Of a stretch of 64,000 nucleotides of DNA, positions 59,356-64,000 are shown in pieces; within the stretch, counting starts at the first letter, position 1; every line of letters begins with the position of its first letter. The position numbers were made by a program, and so were the translations under genes. The notes beneath the pieces were generated by a model that was not told the origin of the DNA, did not search any database, and saw only the letters and a program-made list of their open reading frames with translations. The DNA comes from Thiocystis violacea (GTDB taxonomy: Bacteria > Pseudomonadota > Gammaproteobacteria > Chromatiales > Chromatiaceae): the NCBI RefSeq assembly GCF_016583565.1, contig NZ_NRRF01000007.1, forward strand, positions 62,001-126,000, written 5' to 3'.

Positions 59356-59441
59356 CCTGGCTTCCTCCTCTCGCAGCCGGTCTGGGTTGGGGCGCTTGCC
59401 GCAGAGCGCTCCCGCGGGTCTTGTTGTTGGGTGATCTTGGC

Positions 59442-59470
59442 TTGACGCGCACAGTCAGGCTGTTTAGGCT
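59442..59470 (+). promoter_or_regulatory. Candidate sigma-70 promoter of the RND operon
   Basis: TTGACG (59442-59447) is followed after 17 bases by TAGGCT (59465-59470), a good -35 and a weak -10. The palindromic operator begins 14 bases downstream, where transcription should start. Confidence 0.5.
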
Positions 59471-59483
59471 CGCGCCATTGTCT

Positions 59484-59501
59484 AGAATGAACGTTCACTC
59501 T
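59484..59501. promoter_or_regulatory. Palindromic TetR-type operator
   Basis: AGAATGAACGTTCACTCT is an 18-base dyad with one mismatched pair around the perfect core TGAACGTTCA (59488-59497). It lies between the divergent tetR and adaptor genes and overlaps the predicted transcription start of the pump operon. Binding by the adjacent TetR protein is inferred from position. Confidence 0.7.
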
Positions 59502-59525
59502 TTATTTTTCCAGCCTGAGGTGATC

Positions 59526-60758
59526 ATGACTGCAGACTCCCGGCGGCCAGCGATGGTGGCCCTGCTCCCAGTCGCTGCCGTGCTGCTGCTGGCCGGCTGC
59601 GACGCGCCCAAGCAGACGGCGGGCCCCGGCGGCGGCGGGATGCCGACGCCAGAGGTCGGTATCGTGACCGTCGAGGCGCGCCCCACCACCCTGGTCAGCG
59701 AGCTGCCCGGGCGCACGACGCCCTATCGCATTGCCGAGGTGCGTCCTCAGGTGGGTGGCATCATCCGCGACCGCCTGTTCAAGGAGGGCGGTCAGATCGA
59801 GATCGGTCAGGTGCTCTATCAGATCGATCCGGCGGTCTATCAAGCGACCTTCGATAGCGCACAAGCCGCGCTGGCCAGGTCCAAGGCGACCCTGGAGCGT
59901 GCCCGGCTCAAGGCCAAACGCTACGCGAATCTGGTCAAGGCGAATGCCGTGAGCCAGGAGGACTTCGACGACGCCGAGGCGGCGCTGAAAGAGGCCGCCG
60001 CGAGCGTCGCCGTTGACGAGGCGGATCTCGCCAGTGCGCGCATCAACCTGGAATACACCCGCGTGACCTCGCCCATTGCCGGGCGGATCGGCCGCTCCGC
60101 GGTCACGCAGGGGGCGCTGGTCACCGCGAATCAAGAGCTGGCGCTGGCGACCGTCCAGCAGCTCGATCCCATCTATGTCGACCTGACCCAATCGAGCGCC
60201 CAGATCCTGCGCCTGAGACAGGCCTTGCAGGACGGCGGGCTGCAGCGTCCCGCGGGCGAGCAGCCCAAGGTGACGCTGGTTCTGGAGGACGGCAGCGCCT
60301 ATCCGCTCGAGGGGCGCCTGGAGTTCTCCGAGGTCACCGTCGATCCGGGCACGGGGGCCGTGACCCTGCGCGCGAGCTTCCCCAACCCGGACCATGTCCT
60401 GCTCCCCGGCATGTTCGTGCGCGCAACGGTGGAGGAGGGCGTGCGGCCCGATGCCGTCCTGGTGCCTCAGCAGGGCGTGCAGCGTGATCGTCGCGGCAAT
60501 CCCATCGCCATGGTTCTGAACCAGGCTGGGGAGGTCGAGGAACGTGCGCTGCAGACGACCAGGACCATGGGCGATCGTTGGCTGATCGACTCCGGGCTTG
60601 CCGCGGGGGATCGCCTGATCGTCGAGGGAACGCAGAAAGTTAAAGCCGGGGCGAAGGCCAAGGCGGTGGATGTCGGCGGCAAGTTCGGCGAGTCCGCCGC
60701 GTCCTCCGCTTCCGCACAGCCGGACCGCGCCATCGGCCAGCTCGACAAGGCGCACTGA
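59526..60758 (+). CDS. RND efflux adaptor lipoprotein (AcrA/MexA family)
   Basis: From the ATG at 59526, with TGAGGTG upstream, the 410-residue precursor has a lipoprotein signal ending LLLAGC. It carries the AcrA/MexA landmarks: PGRTTPYRIAEVRPQVGGII, LFKEGGQIEIGQVLYQIDPAVYQATFDSAQAAL, INLEYTRVTSPIAGRIGRS, and VPQQGVQRDRRGNPIAMVL. It bridges the AcrB-like permease (next gene, 21 bases away) and an outer-membrane channel. An in-frame ATG at 59487 lies inside the operator and is unlikely. Confidence 0.94.
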   Translation: MTADSRRPAMVALLPVAAVLLLAGCDAPKQTAGPGGGGMPTPEVGIVTVEARPTTLVSELPGRTTPYRIAEVRPQVGGIIRDRLFKEGGQIEIGQVLYQIDPAVYQATFDSAQAALARSKATLERARLKAKRYANLVKANAVSQEDFDDAEAALKEAAASVAVDEADLASARINLEYTRVTSPIAGRIGRSAVTQGALVTANQELALATVQQLDPIYVDLTQSSAQILRLRQALQDGGLQRPAGEQPKVTLVLEDGSAYPLEGRLEFSEVTVDPGTGAVTLRASFPNPDHVLLPGMFVRATVEEGVRPDAVLVPQQGVQRDRRGNPIAMVLNQAGEVEERALQTTRTMGDRWLIDSGLAAGDRLIVEGTQKVKAGAKAKAVDVGGKFGESAASSASAQPDRAIGQLDKAH

Positions 60759-60779
60759 GCTACCTGAGGAACGCCCATC

Positions 60780-63700
60780 ATGGCTCGCTTTTTCATCGAC
60801 CGCCCCGTGTTTGCCTGGGTCATCGCCATCGTCATCATGCTGGCAGGCGTCCTGTCCATCCTCTCGCTGCCGGTTTCTCAATACCCAAGCATCGCGCCGC
60901 CAGCCATCGCCATCACGGCGACCTATCCGGGTGCCTCTGCGCAGACGGTGCAGGATTCCGTGACCCAGGTCATCGAGCAGCAGATGAACGGGCTCGACGG
61001 GCTGCGCTACATGTCCTCGACCAGCGAGTCGACCGGCATGGCGACCATCACCCTGACCTTCAACAACGGCGTCGACCCCGACATCGCGCAGATGCAGGTG
61101 CAGAACAAGCTGCAGGTCGCCACGGCCCTGCTGCCATCCCAGGTTCAGCAGCAGGGCATCCAGGTCGCCAAGTCCGTGCGCAACTTTCTCATGGTGGTGG
61201 CCTTCGTCTCGCGCGACGGCCGCCTGAGCGGTGCCGATCTCGGTGACTATGCCGCCAGCCTGGTCAAGGACAGCATCAGCCGCGTGCCGGGCGTCGGCGA
61301 GATCACGCTGTTCGAGGCACAGTACGCCATGCGGATCTGGCTCGATCCTAACCGGCTCAATCAATACGGCCTGACGCCCGCGGACGTGACGGCCGCCATC
61401 GAGGCCGAGAACGCCCAGGTCTCGGCGGGCGAGCTGGGCAGCATTCCGGCGCTGCCGGGTCAGGAGATCACCGCGACGGTCAATGTGCAGAGCCGTCTCA
61501 ACACCCCCGATGCCTTCGGCGGCATCCGGCTGCGCACCCAGGCGGACGGCTCGACCGTGCTGTTGCGCGACGTCGCCAGGATCGCGCTCGGGAGCGAGAG
61601 CTACACCAAGGCCGCGCGCCACAACGGCAAACCGGCGGCGGGCATGGCCATCCGGCTCGCCACGGGTGCCAACGCCCTGCAGACCTCGGACGCGGTCAAA
61701 CGCAAGATCGAGGAGCTCTCGGCCTTCTTCCCGGCGGGGATGGAGGCGGTCTATCCCTACGACACCACGCCCTTCGTGCGCATCTCCATCACCGAGGTCG
61801 TCAAGACCTTGCTGGAGGCGGTCGTCCTGGTGTTCGTGGTCATGTACGTCTTTCTGCAGAACTTCCGCGCGACCCTCATTCCGGCCATCGCCGTGCCGGT
61901 CGTCCTGCTCGGGACCTTCGGCGTGCTGGCGGCCTTCGGTTTCTCCATCAATACCCTGACGCTGTTCGCCATGGTGCTCGCCATCGGCCTGCTGGTGGAT
62001 GATGCCATCGTGGTGGTGGAGAACGTCGAGCGCGTCATGCGCGAGGAGGGGCTGCCCGCCAAGGAGGCGACCCGCCGCTCCATGGATCAGATCACCAGCG
62101 CCCTGATCGGCATCGCCCTGGTGCTCTCCGCCGTCTTCATTCCGATGGCGTTTTTTGGCGGATCGACTGGCGTCATCTACCGCCAGTTCTCCATCACCAT
62201 CGTCTCGGCCATGCTGTTGTCGGTCCTGGTGGCCCTGACGCTGAGCCCGGCGCTGACCGCGACCCTGCTCAAGCCGATCCCGCACGGCCCCCGGCGCGGC
62301 TTCTTCGGCTGGTTCAATCGCAATTTTCAGCGCTCGGTCGGACTCTACGAGAAGGGCGTTGGCGGCATCATCAGGGGCCGCTGGTTCTTCGTGGGCGTTT
62401 ACGCGGTCTTGCTCGCGACGCTCTGGGGGCTGCACGAGCGCATGCCGACCGCTTTCCTGCCGGACGAGGACCAGGGCATCCTCATCATGCAGGCCGTGCT
62501 GCCCTCGGGGGCGAGCCGCGAGCGGACGCTGGAGGTCCTTGAACAGGTCGAGGACTACTTCCGTGAGAATGAAAAGGAGACGGTGCAGGAGCTGATCACG
62601 GTTGCCGGCTTCAGCTTCTCCGGCCAGGGTCAGAACATGGCGATCGGCTTCGTTCGGTTGAAGGACTGGAGTCTGCGCCAACGTCCAGACCTGCGTGTCG
62701 GCGCGGTCGCCGGACGGGCGATGCGGGCGTTCTCGCAGATTCGCGATGCCCGCGTCTTCGCCTTCCCGCCGCCCGCGGTGATCGAGCTGGGCACCGCCTC
62801 CGGCTGGGACATCCAGCTGCAGGACCGCGCCGGCCTGGGTCACGAGACGCTGATGGCCGCGCGCGGCCAGTTGCTCGGGATGGCCATGCAGAACCCCAAG
62901 CTCGCCGCCGTGCGCCCCAATGGCCGCGAGGATGAGCCCCAGCTTCAGGTCGAGGTCGACCGCACCAAGGCTGGTGCGTTGGGCCTGTCGCTCGCGGACA
63001 TCAATCGCACCCTCTCGATCGCCTGGGGCAGCGCCTATGTCGACGACTTCGTCCATGAGGGCCGTGTCAAGAAGGTCTACCTGCAGGCGGACGCCCCCTA
63101 CCGCATGCAGCCGGAGGACCTGGACGACTGGTACGTGCGCAACGACAAGGACGAGATGGTCCCCTTCTCGGCCTTCGCCTCGGCGCGCTGGACCTATGGC
63201 TCTCCGCGGCTGGAGCGCTACAACGGCCTGCCGTCGTCCGAGATCCTGGGTCAGGCGGCGCCGGGGATCAGCTCGGGCGAGGCGATGGCGGTGGTTCAGG
63301 AGCTGGCCTCCAAGCTGCCCAAGGGCATCGGGCTGGAGTGGACCGGGCTCTCGTTCGAAGAGCGCGCGGCCGGGGCTCAGGCGCCGGCGCTCTATGCGCT
63401 CTCGGCCCTGGTGGTCTTCCTCGCGTTGGCGGCGCTCTACGAGAGCTGGTCGGTGCCCTTCTCGGTGATGCTGGTCGTGCCGCTCGGCGTGCTGGGCGCC
63501 GTGGTGGCGGCGTCGAGCCGGGGCCTGCCCAGCGATATCTACTTCCAGGTCGGTTTGCTGGCCACCATCGGCCTCTCGGCGAAGAACGCCATCCTCATCG
63601 TCGAGTTCGCCAAGACGCTTCAGGAGCAGGGCAAGGATGCCGTCTCCGCGGCGCTGGAAGCGGCACGGATGCGGATTCGGCCCATCGTCATGACCTCGCT

Positions 63701-63914
63701 GGCCTTCGGCTTCGGTGTCCTGCCGCTGGCGATCAGCACTGGCGCGGGTTCTGGCGGGCGGAACGCCATTGGGACCGGGGTGCTGGGCGGGGTGGTTGCC
63801 GCGAGCCTCCTGGGCGTCCTCTTCGTGCCGCTCTTTTTCGTGCTCATCCGGGGGCGGATCAAGTCCGCCAAAGCAGCCAGCGCCGAGCCCCGGTCGGCCG
63901 AGACGTCCGTCTGA
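60780..63914 (+). CDS. RND multidrug efflux permease (AcrB/MexB family)
   Basis: The 1044-residue length and motifs are those of HAE1 pumps: [59 protein letters not shown], the proton-relay [25 protein letters not shown]-like [22 protein letters not shown], and [23 protein letters not shown]. It should expel drugs, dyes or detergents with proton antiport. An outer-membrane factor may follow beyond the window; none is visible in the last 86 bases. Confidence 0.96.
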   Translation: MARFFIDRPVFAWVIAIVIMLAGVLSILSLPVSQYPSIAPPAIAITATYPGASAQTVQDSVTQVIEQQMNGLDGLRYMSSTSESTGMATITLTFNNGVDPDIAQMQVQNKLQVATALLPSQVQQQGIQVAKSVRNFLMVVAFVSRDGRLSGADLGDYAASLVKDSISRVPGVGEITLFEAQYAMRIWLDPNRLNQYGLTPADVTAAIEAENAQVSAGELGSIPALPGQEITATVNVQSRLNTPDAFGGIRLRTQADGSTVLLRDVARIALGSESYTKAARHNGKPAAGMAIRLATGANALQTSDAVKRKIEELSAFFPAGMEAVYPYDTTPFVRISITEVVKTLLEAVVLVFVVMYVFLQNFRATLIPAIAVPVVLLGTFGVLAAFGFSINTLTLFAMVLAIGLLVDDAIVVVENVERVMREEGLPAKEATRRSMDQITSALIGIALVLSAVFIPMAFFGGSTGVIYRQFSITIVSAMLLSVLVALTLSPALTATLLKPIPHGPRRGFFGWFNRNFQRSVGLYEKGVGGIIRGRWFFVGVYAVLLATLWGLHERMPTAFLPDEDQGILIMQAVLPSGASRERTLEVLEQVEDYFRENEKETVQELITVAGFSFSGQGQNMAIGFVRLKDWSLRQRPDLRVGAVAGRAMRAFSQIRDARVFAFPPPAVIELGTASGWDIQLQDRAGLGHETLMAARGQLLGMAMQNPKLAAVRPNGREDEPQLQVEVDRTKAGALGLSLADINRTLSIAWGSAYVDDFVHEGRVKKVYLQADAPYRMQPEDLDDWYVRNDKDEMVPFSAFASARWTYGSPRLERYNGLPSSEILGQAAPGISSGEAMAVVQELASKLPKGIGLEWTGLSFEERAAGAQAPALYALSALVVFLALAALYESWSVPFSVMLVVPLGVLGAVVAASSRGLPSDIYFQVGLLATIGLSAKNAILIVEFAKTLQEQGKDAVSAALEAARMRIRPIVMTSLAFGFGVLPLAISTGAGSGGRNAIGTGVLGGVVAASLLGVLFVPLFFVLIRGRIKSAKAASAEPRSAETSV

Positions 63915-63932
63915 GCCCAGGATCGGGTGCGT

Positions 63933-63954
63933 GCGACAGCCCTGCTGCTGTCGC
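63933..63954 (+). terminator. Hairpin after the AcrB-like gene
   Basis: GCGACAGC (63933-63940) and GCTGTCGC (63947-63954) pair perfectly around a 6-base loop, starting 19 bases after the stop. There is no U-tract. If functional, it would separate the pump from any downstream outer-membrane factor. Confidence 0.45.
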
Positions 63955-64000
63955 GCGCCATGGCGCATGGAAGAGCCTCAGCTGGTCGGGCGTGGATCGC

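Noticed and set aside
59502-63968. A 1488-residue open frame antisense to the second RND pump, and similar long antisense frames at 5174-8131, 13547-15034, 15133-19197 and 20211-22331
   Set aside because: They mirror real genes on the other strand, arise from GC-rich codon use, have Gln/Arg/His-rich composition and show no recognisable domains.

Overview
The window reads as chromosomal DNA from a sulfur-oxidizing gammaproteobacterium, most likely a purple sulfur bacterium (Chromatiaceae) living in salty water. The DNA is GC-rich. It carries a Tat-exported SoxY with SoxZ in a locus of their own, a sulfide:quinone oxidoreductase-like flavoprotein, a rhodanese, a complete N-acetylglutaminylglutamine amide (NAGGN) osmolyte cluster, an NhaD Na+/H+ antiporter and a second ion-transporter-superfamily carrier. 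The conserved blocks maf-rng-yhdP-(nit)-tldD-pmbA, suhB/trmJ-cysE-iscR and tesA/ybbA-ybbP have the gammaproteobacterial order. Genus assignment is inference. No rRNA, tRNA, CRISPR array, prophage or insertion sequence was found.

Layout. 1-4633: 5'-truncated PhnD/GAF/PAS hybrid histidine kinase. 4651-4805: palindromic repeat. 4859-9204: RND efflux permease and adaptor (minus strand). 9361-12049: UspA, carrier, TatB, TatA (minus). 12323-24551: rlmH, maf, rng, yhdP, nitrilase-family gene, tldD, pmbA, serB (plus). 24596-26032: nhaD (minus), ending at a perfect 28-bp palindrome shared with serB. 26033-27115: about 1 kb of AT-richer DNA without a supported gene, then a secreted PKD protein with three C-terminal repeats. 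29240-34077: NAGGN operon. 34092-37805: suhB, trmJ, cysE, iscR and an HscB-like gene without the HPD motif. 37849-42369: rhodanese, LpxL-type acyltransferase, soxZ, soxY, BepA-like protease. 42548-45434: VWA/metallopeptidase-like gene with a MoxR ATPase, and a divergent 65-aa protein. 45666-50372: ybbP/ybbA/tesA and a coiled-coil nuclease-like protein. 50427-55972: SQR-like gene, a GNAT/C39-peptidase fusion, an RLAN/RimK ATP-grasp ligase and a NOL1/NOP2/Sun methyltransferase. 56040-58400: secreted unknown and SEC-C protein. 58762-63914: TetR regulator divergent from a lipoprotein adaptor and RND permease, with a palindromic operator between them.

How the genes fit together. Sulfur: the SQR-like enzyme would oxidize sulfide into the quinone pool, SoxYZ carries sulfur intermediates in the periplasm, and the rhodanese handles sulfane sulfur; TatA/TatB are parts of the route SoxY uses. 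Salt: NAGGN synthesis and the ion carriers fit osmotic and Na+ stress. Envelope: two RND systems, YhdP, BepA, the LpxL-type enzyme and the YbbAP exporter.

The least explained parts are the GNAT/C39 plus RLAN/RimK pair, which resembles the domain toolkit of the NAGGN cluster; the MoxR/VWA pair with its HEALH motif; the HPD-less HscB homolog where the isc genes would normally follow iscR; and the repeat-bearing secreted PKD protein.
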